A stretch of 64,000 nucleotides of DNA, from positions 1-64,000 of the forward strand of contig JAACZV010000006.1 of NCBI GenBank assembly GCA_009996515.1, read 5' to 3'. Made by a program: the position numbers and the translations under genes. This DNA comes from Comamonadaceae bacterium. GTDB taxonomy: Bacteria; Pseudomonadota; Gammaproteobacteria; Burkholderiales; Burkholderiaceae_C. Numbering within the stretch: the first letter of the stretch is position 1; the number at the start of each line of letters is the position of its first letter. Shown here piece after piece: positions 8,279 to 15,884 of this stretch. The notes under the pieces are model-generated. The model was not told the DNA's origin. It was given only the letters and a program-made list of their open reading frames with translations, and made no database searches.

Positions 8279-8802
8279 AACCCCTCCTCACCCTCTCCCT
8301 GCTGGCGCTGGCCGGCGCCAGCCAGGCCCACATCACGCTGGAGCAGCCCGAGGCCGCGGCCGGCAGCAGCTACCGGGCCGTCTTCAAGGTCGGCCATGGC
8401 TGCGAAGGCGGCGCGGCCACCAAGGAAATCGTCGTCACCCTGCCCGAGGGCCTGCGCGGCGCCAAGCCCATGCCCAAGCCGGGCTGGACGCTGAGCACCC
8501 GGCGCCGGGCGCTGCAGACGCCGGACGACAGCCATGGCAAGCCCGTCACCGACGAGCTGGCCGAGGTGCGCTGGACGGCCGATGGCGAGGCCAACCAGTT
8601 GCCCGATGCCTGGTACGACGAATTCATCCTGCGCGCCACGCTGCCGGCCGCGCCGGGCGAGCTGGCCTTCGCGGTGCGTCAGGTCTGCACCCGGGGCGAA
8701 TGGTTCTGGGCCGAACTGCCGACGGCCGACAACCCGCGGCCGCGCGCGCCCGCGGTGCGGCTGAAGCTGACGCCCGCGCACACCGAGGCCCACGCCCACT
8801 GA
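8275..8802 (+). CDS. YcnI-like (DUF1775) periplasmic copper-binding protein
   Basis: 175 residues. Signal peptide residues 1-18 end in GASQA, so the predicted mature N terminus is His19 (HITLEQPEA). This is the family hallmark: in YcnI the N-terminal His forms a mono-histidine brace for copper, with a Glu and a Trp nearby; Trp71 (KPGWTL) is a candidate. The middle KVGHGCEGGAATKEI and the VTLPEGL strand are typical of DUF1775. The C terminus is His-rich (HTEAHAH). The gene is coupled to the TonB receptor, supporting a copper relay from outer membrane to periplasm; the relay itself is inference. Confidence 0.88.
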   Translation: MKPLLTLSLLALAGASQAHITLEQPEAAAGSSYRAVFKVGHGCEGGAATKEIVVTLPEGLRGAKPMPKPGWTLSTRRRALQTPDDSHGKPVTDELAEVRWTADGEANQLPDAWYDEFILRATLPAAPGELAFAVRQVCTRGEWFWAELPTADNPRPRAPAVRLKLTPAHTEAHAH

Positions 8803-9111
8803 AGCAAAAAATAAGGCCGGGCCCGCCCCGGCTGATCGTGGCTTTGTTCACGGCCGGCTGCGCCGATGATCCATCCCGTCACCAGTGCACGGCCCCCGGC
8901 AACGCTGCGGCCCCTGGCGAGGCGGAACGCGATCCGCCCGCGACCATGAAAGCACCCATGCGGGCCCGCCCGCGTCACCTCCCGGTGTCGCTCCGCAGGC
9001 CGCCTGCGCTGTGATGCACGCCGCAGCCCCACGCCTCCTCGCGGAGGTGTCCCGGGCGGCGTGAAGCGCTCTTGCGCCCCGACCGGCTCACGCCGGGCGG
9101 GGCTTCATTTT
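8803..9111 (+). other. Gene-free intergenic region between convergent operons
   Basis: About 309 bases without a convincing gene. Two oppositely oriented intrinsic terminators lie at its two ends, each reading towards the opposite operon, so the transcripts from both sides should overlap through the whole region. Several short GC hairpins lie between them (for example around 9030-9045, CCTCC/GGAGG). I see no known riboswitch or tRNA core. A small RNA cannot be excluded. Confidence 0.6.
8805..8832 (-). terminator. Intrinsic terminator for the 10926-9112 operon
   Basis: On the minus strand, a 6-bp stem (GCCGGG / CCCGGC with a 5-base loop, 8816-8832) is followed by CTTATTTTTTGC. It lies about 280 bases beyond the last minus-strand gene and abuts the stop of the YcnI-like gene on the other strand. 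Confidence 0.7.
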
Positions 9112-9112
9112 T
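9075..9112 (+). terminator. Intrinsic terminator for the copper-island transcript
   Basis: The stem GCCCCG / CGGGGC encloses a second stem CCGGC / GCCGG across an A-G mismatch with a 4-base loop, and is followed by TTCATTTTT. It is oriented on the plus strand about 270 bases after the YcnI-like stop and reaches the end of the convergent gene at 9112. Confidence 0.7.
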
Positions 9113-9555
9113 CAGCGCATCGCGACGATGCCGCCCTCACGCGCCTGGGCCAGCAGGAACAGGCCGGCCTCGCTGCGCTCGCCGCTCCTCACCTGCACGT
9201 CCACCAGGCAGGCCTGGCCCACCGCGGTGGCCCGCAGCAGCCGCGTCTGGCGCGGCTGGGGTGAGCGGCCCAGCCGCGCGATCAGCTCGCGGTAGACGGC
9301 CTGGCGGCCGGTCTCGCCGGCGGCACCCAGGCTGCCGTCCAGCGCGAACTGCGCCGTCAGGCCCCAGGCGTCGCTGGCGTTCCAGCGCGCGTCGAACTCG
9401 TCCAGCCGGCGCTGCAGCGCTGCCTGGTCGTCGCAGGCCGAGGCGGCGGCGAAGGCCTCGCCGGGCAGCGCCAGCGCGCCGGCCGCGACCAGGCCCATGG
9501 CGGTGACGAGGGTGCCGAACAGGCCCAGCTGGGCGTTGGCGTTGAAACGTTGCAT
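9112..9555 (-). CDS. Secreted NTF2-like / DUF4440-like protein
   Basis: 147 residues. The N terminus has a hydrophobic segment (GLFGTLVTAMGLVAAGALALP) that looks like a signal peptide or anchor. The mature domain has the NTF2-like order: a long first helix (LQRRLDEFDARWNASDAWGLTAQFALDGSLG), then RQAVYRELIARLG, then strands ending FLLAQAREGG. Such folds are used for small-ligand binding or simple enzymes; the ligand is unknown. It is the third gene of a minus-strand set after two c-type cytochromes, 22 bases from the upstream one. Its transcript probably ends at the terminator near 8805. Confidence 0.65.
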   Translation of the reverse strand: MQRFNANAQLGLFGTLVTAMGLVAAGALALPGEAFAAASACDDQAALQRRLDEFDARWNASDAWGLTAQFALDGSLGAAGETGRQAVYRELIARLGRSPQPRQTRLLRATAVGQACLVDVQVRSGERSEAGLFLLAQAREGGIVAMR

Positions 9556-9577
9556 GGCGGTTCTCCTCGGGCCGGGT

Positions 9578-10099
9578 TCAGGGCTGGGCCGGCGGCAGCG
9601 GCTCGGGCACCTTGTTGCGCACGGGCGGCAGCGACTGCAGATAGGCGAACACGGCCTTGAGGTCGTCGTCCGTCATGTGGTTGTAGACCGGGATGGGCAT
9701 GGGCGGCAGCACGGGCCGGCCGCGGCCGAGGTGGCGGCCGGTGCGTATGGTCTGCACGAAGTCGGCCTCGCTCCAGCGGCCCAGGCCGGTCTCCGGGTCG
9801 GGCGTCAGGTTGGCCGAGAAGCTCAGGCCCCAGGGGCCGGAATAGGCCGTGCCGCTGCTGGCGATGACGGCCACCCAGGGCCCGGGCGGCGGCGCCACGG
9901 GCGCCGTGATGACCAAGGGCTGCGGATGGCCGGACAGATGCCGCGCCATGTCGGGCTCGGGGCCGTTGGCGCCCATCTTCATGGGCGTGTGGCAGTCGGC
10001 ACAGCCGCTGGTGTTGACGAGATAGCGGCCGCGCTCGATGCGGTCGCCGGCCTGGGCCGTGCCGGCCAGCAGGACGAGAAGGGGGATCAAGGCTTTCAT
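9578..10099 (-). CDS. c-type cytochrome, mono-heme, periplasmic
   Basis: 173 residues. The signal peptide ends near residue 17 (LLVLLAGTAQA). A single heme c site CADCH lies at residues 33-37, preceded by RIERGRYLVNTSG. The rest (HLSGHP, SANLTPDPETGLG, FVQTIRTGRHLG, PMPIPVYNHMTDDDLKAVFAYLQSLPPV) is the pattern of cytochrome c subunits that pair with dehydrogenases; Met in the MPIPVYNHM segment is the likely axial ligand. The start overlaps the stop of the di-heme cytochrome in ATGA, so both are made together. Confidence 0.85.
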   Translation of the reverse strand: MKALIPLLVLLAGTAQAGDRIERGRYLVNTSGCADCHTPMKMGANGPEPDMARHLSGHPQPLVITAPVAPPPGPWVAVIASSGTAYSGPWGLSFSANLTPDPETGLGRWSEADFVQTIRTGRHLGRGRPVLPPMPIPVYNHMTDDDLKAVFAYLQSLPPVRNKVPEPLPPAQP

Positions 10100-10926
10100 G
10101 GGTTCTCCGGGTTGAGGTGGTGGGCCAGCAAGGCCAGGCCCTGGGCATCGACGGCGCGGCTGCCCAGGGGCGGCATCTGCTGGTAGGGGTTGCGGGTGCC
10201 GGCACGCCGCAGCAGCGCGGCGGCCTGGTCGGCCTCCAAAGGCGCGGGCGCCCGGCCCACGTCCAACGCCAGGCGCAGCGGTACGGGCACGCCGCCATCG
10301 AAATGGCAGTGGCCGCAATTGCCGTGCAGATAGCCGCGGGCGGCATGCTCGGCGGGGTCGGCGGCGACGAAGTCGGGCCCCTGCCAGGCCCATGCCGCCG
10401 GGGCGTTCCTCAGCAGGCCCTCGCGCATGAGGGCCGGTACGGCCGGGCCCAGCTGCAGTGCCGCAAAGCCCAGCACCGGGCTGCGCGCACCGGCGTGGCA
10501 GGCCATGCAGTCGGCCTGCGAGGGCACGTCGTAGCGCCGGCCGCCGGGCAGCGTCAGCACCTGGCCGCGGGCCGGCGCGCGCAACGCGTCGGCGCCGTCC
10601 CAGACATAGCTGGCCATTTCCCAGCGGCCGTCGGCGGCGAGCCTGAAGTGGCGCGTCTCCACCGGCCGGCCGTCGACGCTGAACTCCTTCCACAGCCGCG
10701 TGCCCACGGGGAAGCGCCAGGCATCGGGCTGGCCGGCGTCCACCTGGGTGCCGGGCGGCAGCGCGATCCAGCGCCGCTTGGTCGCGCCGTCGGACCACAG
10801 CGCGAAGCGCGGCTCGAAGACGCGCACGCCGGGCCCGCCCAGGCCGGTCTGGCTCAGGCGCTCGGGCAGCTCGGCGCGCGCCGCGAGGGCGGCGGTGCAG
10901 AGCAGAAGCAGGGCAAGGCGTTGCAT
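10096..10926 (-). CDS. SO2930-family di-heme c-type cytochrome
   Basis: 276 residues. Signal peptide to about residue 18 (LLLLCTAALAARA). The N-terminal part (FEPRFALWSDGATKRRWIALP, then FPVGTRLWKEFSVDGRPVETR) matches proteins annotated as SO2930-type di-heme cytochromes. Two heme c motifs are visible, CMACH at 140-144 and CGHCH at 204-208. A C-terminal segment NPYQQMPPLGS could hold an axial Met. It is the first gene of the minus-strand cytochrome set. The role is periplasmic electron transfer with unknown partner. The neighbouring copper island also begins with a di-heme cytochrome, but the two are not close homologues by eye. Confidence 0.8.
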   Translation of the reverse strand: MQRLALLLLCTAALAARAELPERLSQTGLGGPGVRVFEPRFALWSDGATKRRWIALPPGTQVDAGQPDAWRFPVGTRLWKEFSVDGRPVETRHFRLAADGRWEMASYVWDGADALRAPARGQVLTLPGGRRYDVPSQADCMACHAGARSPVLGFAALQLGPAVPALMREGLLRNAPAAWAWQGPDFVAADPAEHAARGYLHGNCGHCHFDGGVPVPLRLALDVGRAPAPLEADQAAALLRRAGTRNPYQQMPPLGSRAVDAQGLALLAHHLNPENP

Positions 10927-11118
10927 GGCCGGTCACTGTGCCGGGCGGCCCCGCGCGGGCCATCGCCACGATGGGCCAGGGTGAGGATTACCAAGGAGCC
11001 ATGGCGGAGGTCATGCCATGGCCCGCCGGTCATGGCCCGTCGGAGCGATGGCAGCGGCCCGGCCGGCCGCAACACTGCCCGGCATCCGGACTCTTCACAC
11101 CGGCACCACGGAGCCCCC

Positions 11119-11799
11119 ATGAGCAACGCTTCCCCACGCCTCGACCTCTACGCCCACATCCACAAGGGCCTGCGCCTCTTCATGAGCGACACGCTGCTGC
11201 AGCTCAGTCGCCTGGACGTGGACGACCCGCAGGATCTGGCCGCCGGCCTGGCCCAGCTGGACGCCCTGCTGGACGCGGCCCATCACCACCTCGACAAGGA
11301 AAACCGGTTCGTCCACCCCGCTCTCGAGGCCCGCTGCGCCGGCAGCAGCGCCGCCATCGCGGCCGAGCATGAGGAGCACCTGCAGAGCATCGCCGCGCTG
11401 CGCGCCGAGTCGGCCGCGCTGCGCGCGCTGCCCGGCGCGGCCGCGGCCCAGCGCCTGTACCGCCGCTTCGCCGCCTTCGTGGCGCACAACTTCGAGCACA
11501 TGGAGGTGGAGGAGAGCCGCCACAACCAGGCGCTGTGGGCGGCCTACACGGACGCTGAGCTGGCCGAGATCCACGGCCGCATCCTGGCCAGCATCGGCCC
11601 GCGCGAGATGAGCGAGACGCTGCGCTGGATGATCCCGGCGCTGACGCCGGCCGAACGCGCCCTGATCGTCGGCAGCCTGCCGCCGGCCGTCCAGGCGCCG
11701 GTGCTGGCCGCCGTCCAGCCGCTGCTGGACCACCAGGCCTGGGCCAAGCTGAGCCGGGCGCTGGATCAGGCCAGCGTGCCGGGTCTGGTGGAGGCCTGA
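11119..11799 (+). CDS. Hemerythrin-like (HHE) domain protein
   Basis: 226 residues, from an ATG at 11119 preceded by an ACGGAG-type ribosome site. The first 150 residues form a four-helix bundle with His/Glu in hemerythrin positions: YAHIHKGLRLFM, AHHHLDKENRFVHPAL, AEHEEHLQSI and VAHNFEHMEVEE. These are consistent with a di-iron site for oxygen, NO or iron sensing. The C-terminal 75 residues (MSETLRWMIPALTPAERALIVGSLP) are an additional helical part seen in some members. There is no signal peptide, so it is cytosolic. Its last 34 bases overlap the 3' end of the convergent regulator gene. Confidence 0.85.
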   Translation: MSNASPRLDLYAHIHKGLRLFMSDTLLQLSRLDVDDPQDLAAGLAQLDALLDAAHHHLDKENRFVHPALEARCAGSSAAIAAEHEEHLQSIAALRAESAALRALPGAAAAQRLYRRFAAFVAHNFEHMEVEESRHNQALWAAYTDAELAEIHGRILASIGPREMSETLRWMIPALTPAERALIVGSLPPAVQAPVLAAVQPLLDHQAWAKLSRALDQASVPGLVEA

Positions 11800-14402
11800 C
11801 GGTCGCGCCACCAGGCGGCGGCCTCGCCGCGCGAGCTCAGGCCCAGCTTGTCGAGGATGTTGGCCACATGCCGCTTGACGGTGTGGGGGCTGAGGTCCAG
11901 CGCGCGGGCGATGTGCTTGTTGCTGGCGCCCGCGGCGATCTGGGCCAGCACCTCGGCCTCGCGCGGCGACAGCAGCTCGTCGGCCACCGCGGCGGCGGAC
12001 ACGGGCCCGGGGGCCAGCCCCTCGGCCCAGCCGCGCAGCCGCGTCAAGGCGGCGGGCTCCAGCAGATCGCCCCAGTCCCGCGCTGCCAGCTCGCGCAGCA
12101 GCGGCACGGCCCACAGCAGGCCGCCCGGGTCATGCCCGGCCAGGGCCGGCGCCAGCACCTCGGCGGCCGCCTCGCGCTCACCGCCCGCCAGCAGCGCGGC
12201 GGCCAGCCTCAGCCTGGCCTCGGCGCGCTGGCCCAGCAGGTCGGCGCCCTCCCCCTCGGCCAGCAGCACGCGCCAGTGCGCCAGCGCCTCGTCGCGCCGG
12301 CCGGCCAGCCAGGCTTGCTGGGCCAGCAGGCCCGCCAGGGGCTCGCGGCGATGCGGCTGCATCAGGTCGGGCAGCTGGGCGCCCTCGCGCACCAGCCGGG
12401 CCAGGCCTTCGTCCAGCGCCGCGCGGTCGCCGCAGGCGGCCGCCATGCGGGTGCAGGCGTACAGCGAGTGCCACAGCGCCCAGCGGCCGAAGCCCGGCAC
12501 ATGCTCGGCCAGGCGCTGCTGCATCTGCGCCAGCGCCGGCTCCAGGCGGCCGGCGACGAGGTCCAGCATCGCGCGCAGCGCCAGGCCGTGATTGCGCGCA
12601 ACGACCAGGCGGCCGCACCAGGCCGCGTCGGCCTCGGCGCGGGCCAGCAGCCCGGCGGCCTCGGTGAGTCGGCCCTGCCAGAACAGGTTCCAGCCCTGGG
12701 CCAGGCAGGCATTCACGCCCAGCGGCAGCGGCCGCTCGCCGACCACCTGCAGCGCGCCGCGGAACCAGCGCTCCATGGGCGCGGCCATGTCGCGGCAGGC
12801 GATCTGGCGCGGCGCGGGCGAACCGGCATACCAGCTCTCGATGGTGGGCGTCTTCAGCAGCTCGGCGAGCTGGGCCTCGAACAGCGGCGCGACGGCGTCG
12901 AAGCGGCAGGTTTCCAGCGCATGCCAGCAGCGCGCCAGCAGCAGGATGCGGCGCAGTTCGCCGCCCGCCTCGGCGGCGAAGGGGTCCATGTCGCCCATCA
13001 GCGCCGCCGCCTCGGCAAGACGCCCCTGGGCGATCAGCAGGATGCTGCGGTGGGCACGCGCGATGCGCAGCCCGGCCCTGTCACCGCGCGCCGCGAACAG
13101 CGCCTCCGCGCGACCGAGGTGGAACTCGGCGCGCTCGGCCTCCCACATGGTCCACAGCGCCAGCGCCTGCACGCGCTGCAGTTCGGGGCTGGCGTCGGCG
13201 AAGCCCGGCTCGAAGCGCCCGACCAGGTCCAGCAGCCCCTGGGCGCCGATCTGGTTCATCAGCAGCGGCCCGTCGGCCAGCAGCAGCGCCGCCGCGCGCT
13301 CGGGCCGGCCGGCCATCAGCAGCAGACCCTGGCGGCGCACCGGGTCGGCCTCCAGCTCGGCGGCGCGGGCCAGCAGCTGCTGGCGCAGCAAGGGTTCGTC
13401 GCGGTGCAGGCGCTGGCGCAGCATGTCGCGGAACAGCTGGTGCAGCCGGATGGTCAGCGGCGCCAGGTCGACGACGGTGACGAACAGCGCGCGGCGTTCG
13501 ATCTCGGCTAGCCAGGCCGCCACCGGCCCGGTCTCGCCCAGCGCCCGGCAGCGCGCCTCGTCCAGCTCGAACAGCACGCTGCTGCGCAGCAGGAAGCCGC
13601 GCAGCTCGGGCTCCAGCCGGTCCAGCACCTCGGCGGCGAGAAAGTCGAAGGCGACACGGTCGATGGCCGCGGGCATGGCGGCCGGCAGCACCGGCCGTGC
13701 GCCCATGCCCAGCGCCAGCCGCAGGCCGGCGGGCCAGCCCTGGCAGCGGCGGTGCAGCTCCCCGGCCGCCTGGGCGTCCAGGCCCGCCGCGGCCGCCAGC
13801 CGTGCCGACTCGTCTTCGGCCAGCGCCAGGTCGGCGGGGCCCAGATCGGCCAGCTCGCCGGCCGCACGCAGCCGCGCCAGGCGCAGCGCCGGCTCGTGGC
13901 GGGTGGCCAGCACCAGGCGCCAGCGCCAGCCCATGCGGGCCAGCCAGCGGTCGAGGAAGGCCAGCGCCGCGGCGTCGACGAGGTGGTGCAGGTCGTCCAG
14001 CACGATGAGGCCACGCTCCACCTCGCAGGCCTCCAGCGCATTCAGCATGGCGTCGGCGGCGGCCGTCAGCTCCGCGCCGCCGCGCAGCGCCGCGTCGCGC
14101 AGCCCCTCCGGCGCGGTGCGCCAGGGCGGGTCATGCGGCTCAAGCGCGGTGAACAGGCAGTCCAGCAGGCGGCCCAGGTCGTCGCCCTCGTCCAGCGCCA
14201 CCCAGGCGACGGCCGTGCCGGCGGGCTGGTCTTCCAGCGCCTGGGTCAGCAGCGCCGTCTTGCCATAGCCGGCCGGCGCGGCGATGAGCAGCACGCGCTG
14301 CTCGTCCAGCATGCGCCGCACGCGCCCCAGCAGCGCCGGACGCGGCAGCAGCAGGCCTTCGCGCGGGCGAGGTGGCTGGGTCTTGGTATGGGCGACGGCC
14401 AT
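11766..14402 (-). CDS. LuxR/MalT-type (LAL/STAND) ATP-binding transcriptional regulator
   Basis: 878 residues. The N-terminal NTPase has a P-loop APAGYGKT at 42-49 and a Walker B-like GLIVLDDLHHLV. A winged-helix and a long helical, TPR-like sensor region follow. The C terminus is a LuxR-type HTH (LLSPREAEVLAQIAAGASNKHIARALDLSPHTVKRHVANILDKLGL), the DNA-binding part. This is the MalT/LAL architecture: ligand binding to the sensor drives ATP-dependent oligomerisation and activation. Target genes are unknown; the adjacent convergent hemerythrin gene or the cytochrome set are candidates. It converges on the hemerythrin gene with a 34-base overlap. Confidence 0.88.
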   Translation of the reverse strand: MAVAHTKTQPPRPREGLLLPRPALLGRVRRMLDEQRVLLIAAPAGYGKTALLTQALEDQPAGTAVAWVALDEGDDLGRLLDCLFTALEPHDPPWRTAPEGLRDAALRGGAELTAAADAMLNALEACEVERGLIVLDDLHHLVDAAALAFLDRWLARMGWRWRLVLATRHEPALRLARLRAAGELADLGPADLALAEDESARLAAAAGLDAQAAGELHRRCQGWPAGLRLALGMGARPVLPAAMPAAIDRVAFDFLAAEVLDRLEPELRGFLLRSSVLFELDEARCRALGETGPVAAWLAEIERRALFVTVVDLAPLTIRLHQLFRDMLRQRLHRDEPLLRQQLLARAAELEADPVRRQGLLLMAGRPERAAALLLADGPLLMNQIGAQGLLDLVGRFEPGFADASPELQRVQALALWTMWEAERAEFHLGRAEALFAARGDRAGLRIARAHRSILLIAQGRLAEAAALMGDMDPFAAEAGGELRRILLLARCWHALETCRFDAVAPLFEAQLAELLKTPTIESWYAGSPAPRQIACRDMAAPMERWFRGALQVVGERPLPLGVNACLAQGWNLFWQGRLTEAAGLLARAEADAAWCGRLVVARNHGLALRAMLDLVAGRLEPALAQMQQRLAEHVPGFGRWALWHSLYACTRMAAACGDRAALDEGLARLVREGAQLPDLMQPHRREPLAGLLAQQAWLAGRRDEALAHWRVLLAEGEGADLLGQRAEARLRLAAALLAGGEREAAAEVLAPALAGHDPGGLLWAVPLLRELAARDWGDLLEPAALTRLRGWAEGLAPGPVSAAAVADELLSPREAEVLAQIAAGASNKHIARALDLSPHTVKRHVANILDKLGLSSRGEAAAWWRDRQASTRPGTLA

Positions 14403-14456
14403 GGGCGCGGATGCTAGACCAGCCGCCGCGGCAACGGCATCGCCCGGGGCGCCGGC

Positions 14457-15692
14457 TCAGGCGGCCAGCAGCTGCTCCAGCCGCTGCTCGCGCAGGCCGT
14501 AGAAGCGCTTGATCTCGGCAATCTGCGCCAGCAGCTCGGGCCGGCGCGCGGCCAGCGCCGCGGCGGCCGCGCCCTGCGCCTTCACGGCCAGGATCATCTT
14601 GTTCTTGCTGGTGTGCTCCAGCGCGATGAACTCGAACACCTGGGTGCGGTAGCCCTGGCTTTCCAGCAGCAGCGCACGCAGCGAGTCGGTCACCATCTCG
14701 GCCTCCTGGCCCAGGTGGATGCCATGCTGCAGCATGGGCCGCAGCACGGCCGGCAGCGTCATCTGCGGACGCAGCTCCTTGTGGCAGCAGGGCGAGCTCA
14801 TGATGATGCTGGCCCCGGACTGCAGGCCCACGTGCAGCGCATGGTCGGTGGCGATGTCGCAGGCATGCAGCGCGATCATCACGTCCAGCGGCTGCACGGC
14901 CTGGGTGCGCACGTCCCCCTGATCGAAACGGATGCCGGCGAGCTGCTCGCCCTCGATGACGGCATTGCACAGGCGCACCATGTCGTCGCGCAGCTCGATG
15001 CCGGTCACGCGCGGCGCCAGGCCCCGGGCCTGCAGCCAGTCATGCACCGCGAAGGTCAGGTAGCCCTTGCCGGAGCCGAAGTCGGCCACGCGCACGGGCC
15101 CCTGCAGGCCCGCCTCGTCGACGGCGGAGGCCAGGATCTCGACGAAGCGGTTGATCTGCTTCCACTTGCGCGCCATGGCCGGTACCAGGGCCGGCTCGCC
15201 CTTGACGAGATGGGTCAGGCCCAGCGCCGACCAGACCGGGTGGGCCAGGTCCAGCGGCCGTTGCTTGGCCTTGTCATGGGCCGCCGGCGCCTCGGGGGCC
15301 GCGTCGACCCGAGTGACGCGCAGCGTCTCGCGGCCCTTGCGGCTGACGGCGAACTGCACCTCCTCCACGGCCGTGTGCAGATGGGCGTTGCGAAAACGCT
15401 GGCCCAGCAGGGCCGCGATCTCCGCCAGGCCGGCCTCGGGCGCGTGGTTCTTGGTGACGTCCTTGGTGCGGTGCCGCCACAGGAAGCTCAAGGCCGGCTC
15501 GCCGCGCAACTCGACCAGGCGCACGGTCAGGCGCTCGACGTCCTCCTCGGCGCCCACGGGGCCCGACAGCAGCAGCTTGCCGAACTGGCCACCGGCCAGC
15601 GCCAGGCGCAGCAGGTGCAGGAAGCGCTCGCGGGCCGGCGCGGAGGCGGCGGGCGGCGGGGTGATCAGCGAGGTGAACAGCGGGGCAGGCAT
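14457..15692 (-). CDS. Class I SAM-dependent methyltransferase
   Basis: 411 residues from the ATG at 15692; an in-frame ATG at 15755 would add a low-complexity leader and is less likely. The N-terminal 170 residues contain LSFLWRHRTKDVTKNH and a conserved KWKQINRFVEIL. The catalytic half starts with motif I VADFGSGKGYLTF and continues with GIELRDDMV, DVMIALHACDIATDHAL and SSPCCHKELRPQM. This combination is typical of widespread uncharacterised methyltransferases that may act on RNA; the substrate is unknown. The CC in SSPCCHKE is a conserved feature of that group. It sits 54 bases upstream of the end of the regulator gene on the same strand. Confidence 0.82.
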   Translation of the reverse strand: MPAPLFTSLITPPPAASAPARERFLHLLRLALAGGQFGKLLLSGPVGAEEDVERLTVRLVELRGEPALSFLWRHRTKDVTKNHAPEAGLAEIAALLGQRFRNAHLHTAVEEVQFAVSRKGRETLRVTRVDAAPEAPAAHDKAKQRPLDLAHPVWSALGLTHLVKGEPALVPAMARKWKQINRFVEILASAVDEAGLQGPVRVADFGSGKGYLTFAVHDWLQARGLAPRVTGIELRDDMVRLCNAVIEGEQLAGIRFDQGDVRTQAVQPLDVMIALHACDIATDHALHVGLQSGASIIMSSPCCHKELRPQMTLPAVLRPMLQHGIHLGQEAEMVTDSLRALLLESQGYRTQVFEFIALEHTSKNKMILAVKAQGAAAAALAARRPELLAQIAEIKRFYGLREQRLEQLLAA

Positions 15693-15815
15693 CGGGCGGC
15701 ATTGTCCCGGATCGGGCCCACCCCTCGCTTGGGGGGAAGATGCCCAATGCTGCACGATTCACGTCCCCGCCCCCCCGCTGCAGGGGATGCCCGGGGCGAC
15801 CGCTTCTCCCTACAG

Positions 15816-15830
15816 TGGCCCCTAGCTTGA
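15816..15830 (+). promoter_or_regulatory. Sigma-54-like promoter element upstream of PEP-CTERM gene 1
   Basis: TGGCCC, five bases, then TTGA. This fits the -24/-12 spacing of sigma-54 promoters (TGGCAC-N5-TTGC) with one deviation in the -12 part, 54 bases before the start codon. A better match with the same spacing lies before the sister gene at 18694. PEP-CTERM genes are known to be RpoN/PrsR controlled in Zoogloea. Confidence 0.45.
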
Positions 15831-15884
15831 AGTTGAAATCCGACTTCCTGCGTATTTCAGGACACTTCAAGGGAAAGCCACAAC

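Noticed and set aside
8840-9070. Possible riboswitch in the 8803-9111 gap
   Set aside because: I could not fit cobalamin, SAH, TPP or other known cores on either strand; only short GC hairpins and two terminators are supported.
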